Origin: Amoebidium appalachense
Lineage: Eukaryota > Ichthyosporea
DNA: 64,000 nt
Direction of reading: 5' to 3'
Assembly: GCA_963693365.1 (NCBI GenBank)
Contig: CAVNZM010000002.1
Coordinates: 3,472,001-3,536,000 of the forward strand
In this document: piece by piece, positions 28,600-41,076 of the stretch
Layout of the letters: each line of letters starts with the position of its first letter
Numbering within the stretch: position 1 is the stretch's first letter
The notes under the pieces: model-generated
The model's database searches: none
What the model was told of the DNA's origin: nothing
What the model saw: only the letters and a program-made list of their open reading frames with translations
Made by a program: the position numbers and the translations under genes

Positions 28600-29623
28600 A
28601 TGTCAACACAACGAGCAGGGCATCAAGCAGACGACAAGTGCCCCATCTTGCTCGTGTCTGGTTTCCTTGTTTCTGGGGTGGTCGGCGAGGCATGCTGGGG
28701 TGAAGCAACAAGGTAAAGAACTGTTCCAGTGTTGAGATTTTCCCATGCCTCACTGTGTTTTTGGCCTTCTCATATCATCCTGCTTGGCTATGATACTTTT
28801 TCGCGTGCCCTTCCCTTTCCAAGCCCTGCAAGATTCCGCCAGCTGCTTGGCTGTTTTCGATATATGCTGGTTGGGAAAACACTTCAAGACTTCCTGCCCT
28901 CCCTGTCTCTGACTATTGCACGCCTCGAATTCGTTGATGCCTGTTGCCAGCTCCGAAAGCTTTGTTGTCTGCTGCTCAGGTGCACACCGGTTGAAGTAGC
29001 CATCTGATAAGCACCATTTGAATTTCTGTCGGCAAGAAGAGGACTGTTTTGCATCTGGAGGACCATTCTACAAAAGGCACACTGTCGTGGCATCATTATA
29101 TTTTCTGTCTGTCAGCCGGGTGAGACTCGGTTGTAGCGCCCTGCAGGATTCCGTCGCCTGTCTTGTTTATTCCAGAAACAGAAACAATAACAACAAAAGG
29201 TCAACATCTTGTCAATAATTCTACCCCCCACTCCCCCCCCCCCCCCCCTTCCCCTCCCCCTCCCCCCCCCCCCCCCCCCCCCCCCCCGCCCCGACATGTT
29301 CGCTCTCTCCCATAACGTAAAAGAAAGGAAACACACCCTTCCAGTATGTGTGGTACTTAAACCATTTAGCATATTCCACTACTACATAGTCTATCATATC
29401 ATGATACTGACATTTTCTTCCTGGGAACAGACTAGGGCAGAGGACCATTCTCTCCCGCTGTGGCCCAGGCAGCTCGGCGCACGACAGGGCATGTGAACTC
29501 TTTTACCAGCTGGTGGGGGGGAGGGTGGACTATGGGGAGGAGCATGCTGCCAAGCACGGCCATGAAAGGTTGGTTTTGCGGTTCTGGGGTAGTTGTAAGA
29601 TAAATTACTATTTGAATGTGTGG

Positions 29624-29663
<40 letters not shown>

Positions 29664-30331
29664 TGGGCGCGAGAAAAGGCCACAAAGAGCAAATCCTGTG
29701 CAACGCCATGTGCAAACGCACATATCTAATTTGTGCCCGGCGGTGGGCACAGTATGTGTGGCACCGGGCCCAACACGATTTAGTATAGGAACCAATAACA
29801 GCGCAGTATTATTCAGGCTCTGAAATCCCCGTAAGACCCATAGAAAGTGACCAATCACAATGCAGCGGTTAAACAAACACGCAAATCGTGCATGCAGGTA
29901 CGGCAAGGACTATGGGGCTGGAGAGTACCTCACATGGTGTGAGGCCGATCCCATCCACGTGGTGGGCCACAGCTTTGGCGGTACCACGGCCAGAGTCCTG
30001 CAGCAGCTACTGGCTGACAGACACTTTCCTGGATACAACACAAGTGCTGCTTGGTATGTTTGGCCCCCTCTTCCCCCCCCCCCTCGCCGCCACCACCACC
30101 ACTAGGCACACACAGGCATACACAGGCATAGACACATACAGACACGCACATCCACACATACGGGAAAAGAAACGAAGAGAAAAGAAAATAGAAACAAAAA
30201 GCACTCCGCTGATGGTGCACACTGGAATGATAAATATGCTGTTCCTACTGCTCTCTCTGACCCCCCCCCCCCCCCCCCCCCCCCCCCGTCCCCCCGGTCT
30301 CCCCCTCTCCCCCATAATACCACCACCACCA

Positions 30332-30374
<43 letters not shown>

Positions 30375-30593
30375 CCACTCGTTTCCTCACACACACACAC
30401 ACACACATGCTCACACACACGAGCCTCCCAACACCCACATGAGGACTTCCCACTTGTTTTCTCCTTACATTTATCTTTCACCCACCCCTCCCCCCCCCCC
30501 CCCCCCCCCCTCCCCCTTTACTCCTTACTGCACTTTGAACTCTGTACTTATATTGAACCCCCTCTCCCCCCCATACCCCCCCCCCCCCCCCCA

Positions 30594-30650
<57 letters not shown>

Positions 30651-31373
30651 CCCACCTCTTTTACTCTTGCTTGTTTATTTAATGCCTGTTTACTTCAAGC
30701 TACTGATTTTTGCACTTGTTCACTTTTCGTTTACTCGTTCAGTTGTTTGTGTGTTTGTTTGTTGATTTAATTTTTATATTGTTTTCATCCCATCAAAATT
30801 AAACATGTTTTTTCTGCCTTTCCAGGATCCGCAGTGTCACCACCATCTCCACCCCCCACAACGGAAGCAACCTTGTGTATGCCCTGGGTGCGGACCCGGT
30901 TATCCCCGGTTTCGTCTGGCCCCTGTTTCCCGGTTGGATAATCTCGAAAATTGTATATCTATGGGACTATCTACCGGTTCCCGAGTATGCGAGGAGCCTG
31001 GTTTTCGACGCGCAGATAGACCACTGGCCGGCGAAAAAGTGGATGGACAGCACGTCATATCTCGGAAAATTGGGGGGCTTTTTGCAGAGTGCGATACGTG
31101 GGCCACCGTATATGGACTGTGTGGATAATGCGCCGTTTGATATGACACCTGTGGGCACGGCTATCATCAACAATACTACACAGGTATGCATTTTCTACTG
31201 CTATCTCATTGGGGGTTTCATAATTCCCTTTTTTTCTTTTTTTTTTTTTTTTTTTTGGCAGAGAGGGTGATGGAGAGAGACTGAGGGGGGGGGGGAAAGC
31301 TTGCTGGGGCATTGTAATGTCAGAGGCGGTGATGAGGTGTGGTTCAGGATGAAACATCTTTCTGTGAGATTAA

Positions 31374-31404
<31 letters not shown>

Positions 31405-31774
31405 TGTTTGTCTTACACACAGTGTGGCCGGGACATCTCAGCTCGGTTTTATGGCTAGCGCATAGATACAATATCCACCTGGTGTCAGGTTTATTTCAAG
31501 TGAATTTTACTTGAGGACCGTTGAGGCCCTTTTTTTTTTTTTTTTTTTTTCCCCTTAGTGTGTTTGGTTTGTTGTTTGTGGTGGTGGTGGTGGTTTTTGT
31601 TCTTCGATGTCTTTGTTTTGTTTTTTGCCCTCTAATGCATGCATCTACCTATTCCCAACCTCCGCTCCTTCTTCCTCCCCCCCCCCTCCCCCCTCCCCCT
31701 CGTCCCCCCCCCCCCCTCTCCCCCTCCCCCACCCAAAAAAAAAAAGAAAGACCCACCCACCCACCTATCAACAC

Positions 31775-31852
<78 letters not shown>

Positions 31853-32406
31853 CGGCCCACCCAAGCACCTACTACTTCAGCTACGTAGCAACCATGACTG
31901 AACGACCCTTCTGGTCCGAGACACACTGGCCCAAGATCACAAACATCACCTCTATGGCTCTCTCCCCCTCCGCGTTTCTACTCGGGCGACCGGCATCGAT
32001 AACCCCTACGGAATTGGAAAGCTGTGTGGGTGATAGTAGTTTGCAAATCCCACGGTTTTCAGGGGAAATTGAGTTGGCGAATGATGGGCTGTGCTCGGCT
32101 GGATCACAGGCGCACCCGTATGCGTGTGATGATGTGAGGTTGGGCAAGTGCGGCGGGTGTGTGCATGCAGGTGAGGTTTCCTGTCCTCCTTTTTTTTTTT
32201 TTTTTCCTCCTCTCCCCCCTCCCCCCCTCCCCCCCTCTTTTTTTGGTGGTTGGGATCATTCTCATCCTCCTCCTCCCACCCTCCCCGGGTGCCTCCCAAA
32301 CACGCACAAACCACCCACTACCACCACCACCACACCGCCAAAAAGCATGCACAATTATACCCTCGAATCCCTACCATCACTGACACTACGCTCTCCCCCC
32401 CCCCCC

Positions 32407-32437
<31 letters not shown>

Positions 32438-33425
32438 ACACACGTTATCGTCCTTACAAGAAGAATTTCAATGCTTTTTGCCAGCATGGGCCCTCCCCCT
32501 TTCCTCCCCCCTTCCCCCCCTCCCCCCCTCCCCCCCCCCCCCCCCCCCCCCCCCCCCCATCTTCTTCAACCACGACCAACATCACCGTCCCTTGTACTAC
32601 AAGTGCCATATGCTTGCCGTTGCCAGAGATAGCCACTGGCACTTTCTTCTCCATTATGGTCGGTGTAGTATTGGTGTATTGGCATGCATTAAATGGAAAA
32701 TGGCCGGGGGGGGGGGGGGGGGGGGGGGGAGGATACCTTTGAGTATCCACGCCGAGTTTGAAGTCCCCCCCCCCACACCCCCCCCCCCCTCCCCCCCGGG
32801 CTCTTATCCTCCATGCCACACATACACACACACAACCAAACCCCCATACACATGTTTGCATGCAAGGCAAACTTAACAAACTGATTAAGCCTCATTTCAG
32901 ATCACAAACGGTTTCCCCCCGAACTTCTCTTTCCATACCGGCTTTCTTTCTCATGCGTGAAGGTTGCACTCTCGCACCCCAGTAACACCCATGCAATCAC
33001 CAAATTATTCTTCTGCCACTCACTGGCCTTGTTTTCCCTCCTTGTCCCGTTCGCTCATTTTAATAGTTTGATGGTATCCGGCGATTCCCCTCATACGGCG
33101 ACTCACATCATACAATCTATCGTCTTCCCCTTGGCTCTGCTTATACCCGGCCCTGGGTTGAAGCGGATTGATACAACTACACACCTACATCAGAACACTA
33201 GAACTAACTATGCTCGTTTCTATTTTCCCTTATTCAGGACCCGCTGGATTTGGATCCGGTTGCGAGTTCAAGTCAGGAAAGTGGTACGTCACATCGATCC
33301 AAGACACAAGCCACCTGTGCATCGTGGGTGTGCCCAAGTCTTCAGAGGCACAGAGGGAGTTTTTCAAGAGACTCTTCGATAGGTTGGATTCACTCAACCC
33401 TTGCACGCCTAGGGCGGGAGCTTAG
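28600..33425 (+). CDS. Lipase of the bacterial family I.5 (thermoalkalophilic) type, six exons
   Basis: Exons 28600-28712, 29431-29568, 29898-30053, 30826-31183, 31852-32170 and 33238-33425 join in phase to 423 residues. It is an alpha/beta hydrolase expected to cleave triacylglycerol or other lipid esters. The order of motifs follows family I.5 lipases: PILLVSGF (oxyanion region), [26 protein letters not shown] with nucleophile Ser109, [29 protein letters not shown] with Asp333, and [10 protein letters not shown] with His387. The structural zinc ligands of that family appear kept (Asp56, His76, His82, Asp201). The ATG at 28600 begins right at the fold. The frame is open upstream to 28528, so a signal-peptide exon may be missing. 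The last two acceptors differ in style: one is CA-repeat derived (31851), one pyrimidine-rich (33237). Confidence 0.85.
29216..29290. repeat. Poly-C in lipase intron 1
   Basis: C-rich block with runs of up to about 19 C. Confidence 0.9.
29625..29662. repeat. (TG)n in lipase intron 2
   Basis: Pure TG dinucleotide run shortly after the donor of exon 2. Confidence 0.9.
30059..30660. repeat. Poly-C and (CA)n blocks in lipase intron 3
   Basis: Poly-C at about 30261-30287 and 30488-30510, (CCA)n/(CA)n at about 30320-30370, and poly-C, A5, (CA)n at 30578-30649. Confidence 0.9.
31184..31851. repeat. Lipase intron 4: poly-T, poly-G, poly-C, (CA)n up to the acceptor
   Basis: T22 at about 31235-31256, G run at 31374-31403, T run at 31529-31550, C-rich DNA at 31675-31735, A11, then (CA)n at about 31774-31850 whose last CA plus G forms the splice acceptor. 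Confidence 0.9.
32171..33237. repeat. Lipase intron 5 with poly-C, (CA)n and poly-G
   Basis: C-rich runs at 32395-32423 and 32527-32558, (CA)n at 32424-32443, G run at 32704-32729. The segment 32860-33230 is mixed with no nested gene seen. Confidence 0.85.
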
Positions 33426-33454
33426 AAAATTGCATTAATGGTTACCTAAATGTA

Positions 33455-33460
33455 AATAAA
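33455..33460 (+). terminator. Polyadenylation signal of the lipase gene
   Basis: AATAAA 30 bases after the stop TAG at 33423-33425. Confidence 0.65.
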
Positions 33461-35703
<2,243 letters not shown>

Positions 35704-35721
35704 TGGATCCACTATTGCATT

Positions 35722-35816
35722 TGACGTCATCATTGATCACATGCTCAGATCGTAAAATTCTAACAGCCAATCATGTAGCCTTGTTACGTGATTGGATAGA
35801 TAGCAAGCCAATCATG
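35722..35816. promoter_or_regulatory. CRE-type palindrome plus CCAAT boxes
   Basis: TGACGTCA at 35722-35729 is a perfect ATF/CREB-type site. It is followed by CCAAT or ATTGG boxes near 35768, 35793 and 35811. A similar pairing of an ACGTCA site with CCAAT occurs in the TMBIM6/INO80C interval. Downstream, at about 35830-35950, a protein-like frame ends at a possible donor (CCTGTT|GTGAGT), but no gene can be completed before the inverted-repeat element. Confidence 0.35.
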
Positions 35817-36429
35817 AATATTTGTAATCCGGCCCTTGATCGTTTCAGAAACTGGCATAAGATTCATTCGAGGAAGGCAACGAACACACTGTGCGGCTTC
35901 TCGCTGCCGCAACATGACAACATGTGCACATCTCTCGAGACTTTGCCTGTTGTGAGTATTCATCGATATATAGACACATATAGAGGCTACTTGTGTGTTT
36001 GCTTGTGTGTGCTTGTGTGTGCGCGTGCGTCGTGTGACGGTGTGTGAAGCTGGTCAGTGCTCACTGTCAACTAGGCCCCTGCAAAAAAAATCCCGCATAT
36101 CTTTTGATTTATAAGGGCCTGTTTGGCAGCACCCCAATAATCGTATTCGTATTTAGGCCCTAAATACGATCTACCGTATTTACAAAATTTATCGTGGTAT
36201 GCGTATTTAGGGCCTAAATACGGTTGGTGCCTTCCAAACGCTGTCAGGCGTGACTGGTCACATAAAATGTCGATACATGTTCACGAGATCTGATTGGCCC
36301 TATTCGCACCCATTGATCATCCTTCGGTATTCCATGCATATAGGCTGGTGCAGCTGTAGTCAGTATTACAGCGAACGGCAAAAACGAGTCACCGACAGTG
36401 AGCCTTGCTCTGTTTAACAATAGGTTAGA

Positions 36430-36543
36430 ATGTCTGTTATTGAAGGGATACTGCCAGTAATTGCGGTGGCTAGCCTTGCTAGAGACCTCGTTTTACATCA
36501 CCAACGTTCGTCCCTGGCATTCCCCACATATCTGAACACATAG
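36430..36543 (+). CDS. 37-codon ORF inside the inverted-repeat element
   Basis: MSVIEGILPVIAVASLARDL and on to TYLNT, stop TAG 36541-36543. It lies about 90 bases after a CATATAGG TATA-like box (36340s) and an ATTGG box (near 36294), the same spacing style as the GNAT promoter. It may be a fragment of a captured host gene; a product is not shown. Confidence 0.2.
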   Translation: MSVIEGILPVIAVASLARDLVLHHQRSSLAFPTYLNT

Positions 36544-36929
36544 TGAGAGTTAAAATTTGTCCTTGTCTATGCAGTACTCGTGGTGCCTGCATGTCACCGA
36601 GTTGTTTGTACATGTACATTTGATTGTTTTCCAGTATTGTTTCAATGATTATTATGGCATATATATATATATATTCAGTCTGAGCTTGTGATCATGCACC
36701 GTGTAGGGTTCCTCGTCCTCTGTCTTACCTGTGCAGCCCAAATTCATGTGCCAATTTTAACTGAGCATGTACACAAAATGACGTGTATGACACCGACCTT
36801 TTTTGTGAATTGTTCACGTGCATGCGCCGGCATGCGTACTGTTGTAAAAATGTGCCCTCCGCGGCTTTCGCTGTACCATTGGCTAGCTGACCAATAAATG
36901 ATGCGAAATGCTCTGATTGGCTAATTTCC

Positions 36930-36983
36930 TATATCGTATTTACGAAAATCACCTCCGGAGGTGATTTTCGTAAATACGATATA
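36930..36983. repeat. Perfect 54-bp palindrome
   Basis: Two 27-bp arms meet without a spacer between 36956 and 36957 (centre CCTCCGGAGG). The outer arm parts carry the TATCGTATTTACGAAAAT motif that also recurs in the subterminal arrays. Confidence 0.95.
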
Positions 36984-37146
36984 AAAGCGATCCCTATCGT
37001 ATTTACAAAAAATAAACGCCCGCGGCGTGTTTGGCATGCCACGGGATCGTATACGTATTTAGGCCCTGAATACGAATACGATAAAAAACCGTATTTAGCG
37101 CGCTACCAAACAGGCCCTAATAAACCCCGCAAAGCGTGCGGGCCGG

Positions 37147-37530
37147 ATGCTCTTCCTCCCGGTTCTTTCTCCCGTTCTTCCGCCCCGTAATCGTGCAGAG
37201 TCCCCCCCGCCCCCGCCTTTTGCTGTCCTTCTTAGTGAGTTTTTTCCGGCTTTTTTCGAACTCGGGTTTATTCCAAATTCGTGGCTTGACACAATCGTTA
37301 CGCCCGTTCGTAAGAAGGTATCGCAGGGGGTCATGCATTAAAGACTTTCGTCCCGTCACACTTACCAACGTTTTTCGTCGGCTCTTCGAGGGTTGCATGC
37401 TTCGCGCGTCTAACACCGACGATTCTTTAAACGCCGTGTTCCGTCTTTCTTCCCTTCAAAGGGGGCTTTCGTCATGTCGTCACATTGAGTATTTATATGA
37501 TTGCAAAAGAAAAAAAATAAACTGGCTTTT
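37147..37530 (+). pseudogene. Decayed reverse-transcriptase fragment of a non-LTR element
   Basis: Two overlapping frames resemble the N-terminal RT region of LINEs. One reads LLSEFFPAFFELGFIPNSWL then DTIVTPVRKK (about 37222-37320). The other reads DFRPVTLTNVFRRLFEGCML, then SLQRGLSSCRHIEYL (about 37347-37500). In family members these blocks are contiguous (NSW..IVTPIPKK..DYRPISLTS..KLFE), so a frameshift lies near 37316-37345. No palm motif (YADD/FADD) follows. It is unrelated in sequence to the 7-11 kb LINE, whose remaining part does not overlap this region. It begins within 30-100 bases of the right end of the MITE. Confidence 0.65.
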
Positions 37531-38211
37531 TTTGCAAGGGCCTACTGTCAACTGACTAATTGACCTTCTATGTTCGAGGAAAACTTCTTTCGAGGGATTT
37601 TATTTGTGGAATCCACTGAACCTAAACCAATTACGCGACTGATTTTTCTAGATATCAGCCAGGCACACAAGTAATATTTCGTTTGTTTTATCGGGCTATA
37701 CATAATCTATCTCTATCAGAGCTACAACACGAACTGTTAAATCGCTGAGCTATGTCCCTTCTGAGGCCAGTTCTGCGGCCTACGGCCTCCATGATCATCA
37801 TCATAATATAGCCAAACATATCACTGTACTAATACATTTTGGATATTCCAATCACGCAAAATAAAATGTGCGGTATAGGGGGTATGTAGGAGCCAAAGTA
37901 CACGTAGTTGTATGCACGTTGGAAACTGGTACATTTTGTGCTCACATAGACTCACATAACAACGTTCAAGGCAGTAAATTTCTTTCTGGGTCTATCGCAA
38001 AATCAAGACAAGTGAGCCAGATTTAGCGTTAGGATCTTATTTAGAGAGCTTACTAATGTTTCTTGGGCTCACTCATTTTCCAGCACATAATGAGGTCGGG
38101 GTCTGACCCGAAAGATTAGTTAGTCCTGCGGCTGAAAGAAACGTTCAAGCATAGCAAGCTGAACATAGTTTACACGCACTCTTAGACAAGCTTTATCTCT
38201 GCCTTTTGCCA
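37531..38211. other. Intergenic DNA upstream of the PP1-motif gene
   Basis: Unique-looking AT-rich sequence, no repeats and no gene recognised. Confidence 0.5.
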
Positions 38212-38217
38212 TATAAA
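38212..38217 (+). promoter_or_regulatory. TATA box of the 38.3 kb gene
   Basis: TATAAA at 38212-38217, 112 bases upstream of the first ATG (38329). No other ATG lies between the expected start site (about 38245) and the coding start. Confidence 0.55.
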
Positions 38218-38328
38218 ACTAAATAACGTATTTTATTAAGGCGGAAATAGCTCGCTTCTTTGGCTAGCACCACCATCCTTAGATCTGTTGTGGCACGGCC
38301 GCGGCCTAACCGTGAACTCTGAGAAAGA

Positions 38329-39177
38329 ATGGCTTCAACAACCCATAAACCTTCACTCATCAGCATTGTGTCAAGTCGTAATGTTGCGTCTGAAGTTATA
38401 CGTTTTCATCGTAGCACTTCAAGAGATGAAACAGAAAAGGACAAGCTCCCAACAAGCCCAATTAGGGTAACGGCACCATTCAATCCTTGGATTCCAAGCA
38501 CGAATCCAACCGACGAAAACCAAGACTCTTTTACCTCGTCAAACAACATCGTTTCACATACGCGCATTTCAACGAGCGCTTCCGCCGGCACTTGTGTTTC
38601 CCAACCACCTCTTTCGCCACGCATTTCACGCTCTCTTCCTACGAGCCCTCTTGGCGCAAGCTCATTGTTTTCGCGCAAGCAAAAATCTGCGCTTCGGACA
38701 CCAGAAACTTTAAGACCAAGACGCTGCACGAGTGAACGGGTATCTTTTGCTCCTGAAGTTGATGTATGGGAGACATACGAAAAATACACTGGCTATTTCA
38801 GTGCATACGACAGAACATCGGGAAAGAGGAAGTATACCTTCACAGAGGCAGAGAGGTTATCGATCGATGATGAGCTGGAGGTTGTTAAGAAGGAGCTTTT
38901 CCCCTCCGGGAGGGTGTTCGGTGACCGTGTGGTAGCAAGCTTTTTCCAGCTCTCTGTCGTTGTCTGCTTCCTGGCACGGCTAAGGAGACTTTCAAGGAGC
39001 AGGAGAAACGGAAATGTGAAACCGGAAAACGGGAATGATTCTTGCCTGAAAGTGAATGAAATGGCGGGTGTGATTGCTGCGGCGGTCGAGCTTGGATATC
39101 CAACTTTGTGCGAATATACCGCCATGTGTGGGGGAATGGTTGTTGAAACACGCTCTAAACGCCTATTGACTGCATAG
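38329..39177 (+). CDS. Unrecognised 282-residue protein with a PP1-docking-like motif
   Basis: A single-exon gene with TATA box and strong start context (AAGAATGG). Residues 1-135 are Ser/Thr/Pro/Arg-rich and probably disordered. ERVSFAPEVDVWETYEKYT (RVSF at residues 137-140) fits the RVxF docking pattern for protein phosphatase 1. Residues about 200-218 (VVASFFQLSVVVCFLARL) form an apolar stretch followed by a very basic segment (RRLSRSRRNG), which could be a membrane or amphipathic anchor. The C-terminus is a short compact region with two cysteines. The RVxF-then-Trp arrangement recalls PP1 regulators of the PPP1R15 kind only loosely. Such short motifs occur by chance, so PP1 binding is an inference. 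Intronless structure is shared only with GNAT among the confident genes here. Confidence 0.65.
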   Translation: MASTTHKPSLISIVSSRNVASEVIRFHRSTSRDETEKDKLPTSPIRVTAPFNPWIPSTNPTDENQDSFTSSNNIVSHTRISTSASAGTCVSQPPLSPRISRSLPTSPLGASSLFSRKQKSALRTPETLRPRRCTSERVSFAPEVDVWETYEKYTGYFSAYDRTSGKRKYTFTEAERLSIDDELEVVKKELFPSGRVFGDRVVASFFQLSVVVCFLARLRRLSRSRRNGNVKPENGNDSCLKVNEMAGVIAAAVELGYPTLCEYTAMCGGMVVETRSKRLLTA

Positions 39178-39671
39178 AGTCGAGGGGACAACTCGTATTG
39201 TGCTTGCTGTGTGACGTGCAATTGCTGAATAGCACACTGATTTACTCTAGGGTGATGCTTGAAGATTCAGTTTTCTTTCAAAAAGTTCAACAAAGGCTTG
39301 TCTTTAGCTTTATTAATCCGCAACATCGCAGGATTTGACTTGGGATATGATTCAGTATATCGAACTCTTTTTTGGTTTGTTTTTTCAAGGCAGCTGTGTG
39401 TAAAAGAAATACAGAAATGGCATGAATGGGAGTGTTTGCATTAAGATGTGAAGAAACCGGAGGGGCTTGGAAGAATGGGAAGACTAGTTCGGAAGACTAG
39501 TGTTTTCTGGTCTTTACAAAACTGATGTAATGATTGATGAGTTGAGAAATGTGAATCCAGAATGAGAGACTTGTCTGCTCATGATTATGAACTGGTGGGG
39601 TGGAACCGAAACCGTTGGCACTTTTAGAAGCGTCTTAATACGGTTTTAAGTTAAATTCTTTGCTGATGTCT

Positions 39672-39705
<34 letters not shown>

Positions 39706-40198
39706 CTCTCTCTCCCCTCCCTTCCCACCCCACCACCTTATCTTCACCGAAGCTCTCCACCACCTCCGAAACCGACCTGTGCATGTGCTGTGAACGTTCC
39801 CCTACCACAACTGCCACCAGATGAACACACCACCACCCCCGCATGCATCATGCATGCACACACAGTCTCCGTCATACGGATTTTAATGTCTGTCTCCTCC
39901 ACCCCATATATAAATGCACACACTACACAGCACCACTGTAGCACCACAATGGCAACCACCATCACCACCTCTGTATCACAACATATGCATTCAAGATCAC
40001 AGCACAGCCAAAATTACGACCAGCCCTCGTTAATTACATGCATGCACAGGCATGTACACACACCAGAACAAAAACCCTAAATTCTGTACAGAAGTGAACA
40101 CTCCGAGCCTGCATGTAATCAGAACAGAGATTACAGAACAGAGAGTGCAAATGTAATACGTCCAGAAGGTAAAATAAAGGTGGTGGTGGTGGTGGTGG

Positions 40199-40241
<43 letters not shown>

Positions 40242-40639
40242 TTGCATCTGCCATGTGGCATGTATGGTCACGGTCACGAAAAGCGTGTTTTGATGCAACA
40301 CAGCTTGTGTTACGTAATTATAGAATTTGGTTTTTTTTAGAGCCTTTCGGCTGCCCGTCCCGACTCCCGAGACTAACTAGGGAATCTTTATTGTTTATTT
40401 TCATATTCAATATTGGCATCAAAAAAATGTAATGTAAGTATATATATTTACCAGGGAATCTCTATTGTTTATTTTCATATTCTATATTGGCATCAAAAAA
40501 ATGTAAGTATATATTTATCCGTTTACGATTCACGGTTTCGTATCACATTACCATCATACCGTCCCTTGGCAAGCTCATGATTGTTCCATCCCCCCCCCCC
40601 CCCCCCCCCCCCCCCCCACCACCACCACCACCACCACCA

Positions 40640-40675
<36 letters not shown>

Positions 40676-40866
40676 CAAAGAACAAAAACAAAAAAAACAA
40701 AAACAAAATTCAATTGCAGGAGGGGCACTTGATCAGTCAGTCGCTCCTGCAAGGACGGTGTCGAAATACGTGTACGAGCTATCTCCCAAGGTACCATGCT
40801 GTTATGATAAGATCTATCACATCCACTAATACAAGTAAATAGCTTAAAACAATATATTCTCAGGGA
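39178..40866. other. Intergenic DNA between convergent genes
   Basis: Contains poly-C at 39674-39703, short CA-rich DNA at 39830-40070, (GGT)n followed by about 40 G at 40179-40240, a 74-bp tandem duplication at 40379-40520, and poly-C/(CCA)n/A34 at 40590-40674. No gene seen. Confidence 0.6.
40379..40520. repeat. Two-copy tandem duplication, period 74
   Basis: AGGGAATCT begins both units (40379 and 40453). They differ by few substitutions and by a short extra ATGTA in the first. Confidence 0.85.
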
Positions 40867-41039
40867 TTACAACTCGGAGCGGTCACGCTTGCGTCTCTCC
40901 TCCTTCTTGCCGGCGTTGCGTGCCAGAATGATGAGAATGCGCACAAAAATTCCCACAAAGTCTGTCAGCAGCTGCGGGGGGAAAGCACGTGTAAGAATCC
41001 GTCAACCTATTTACGTTCTCTTTCAATATAATGCCCCCC

Positions 41040-41076
<37 letters not shown>

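Larger units (their letters stand above)
36115..37117. mobile_element. Harbinger-like nonautonomous element (MITE), 1,003 bp
   Basis: The left end GGGCCTGTTTGGCAGC and the right end (complement GGGCCTGTTTGGTAGC) form terminal inverted repeats. They are flanked by TAA at 36112-36114 and TAA at 37118-37120. A 3-bp TWA duplication and a GGGCCTGTTTGG-type end are known traits of PIF/Harbinger elements. Both subterminal zones carry several copies, in both directions, of a motif close to CGTATTTAGGCCCTAAATACG, which could be transposase-binding arrays. No transposase is encoded. The interior includes a promoter-like segment and a 54-bp palindrome. Confidence 0.75.
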
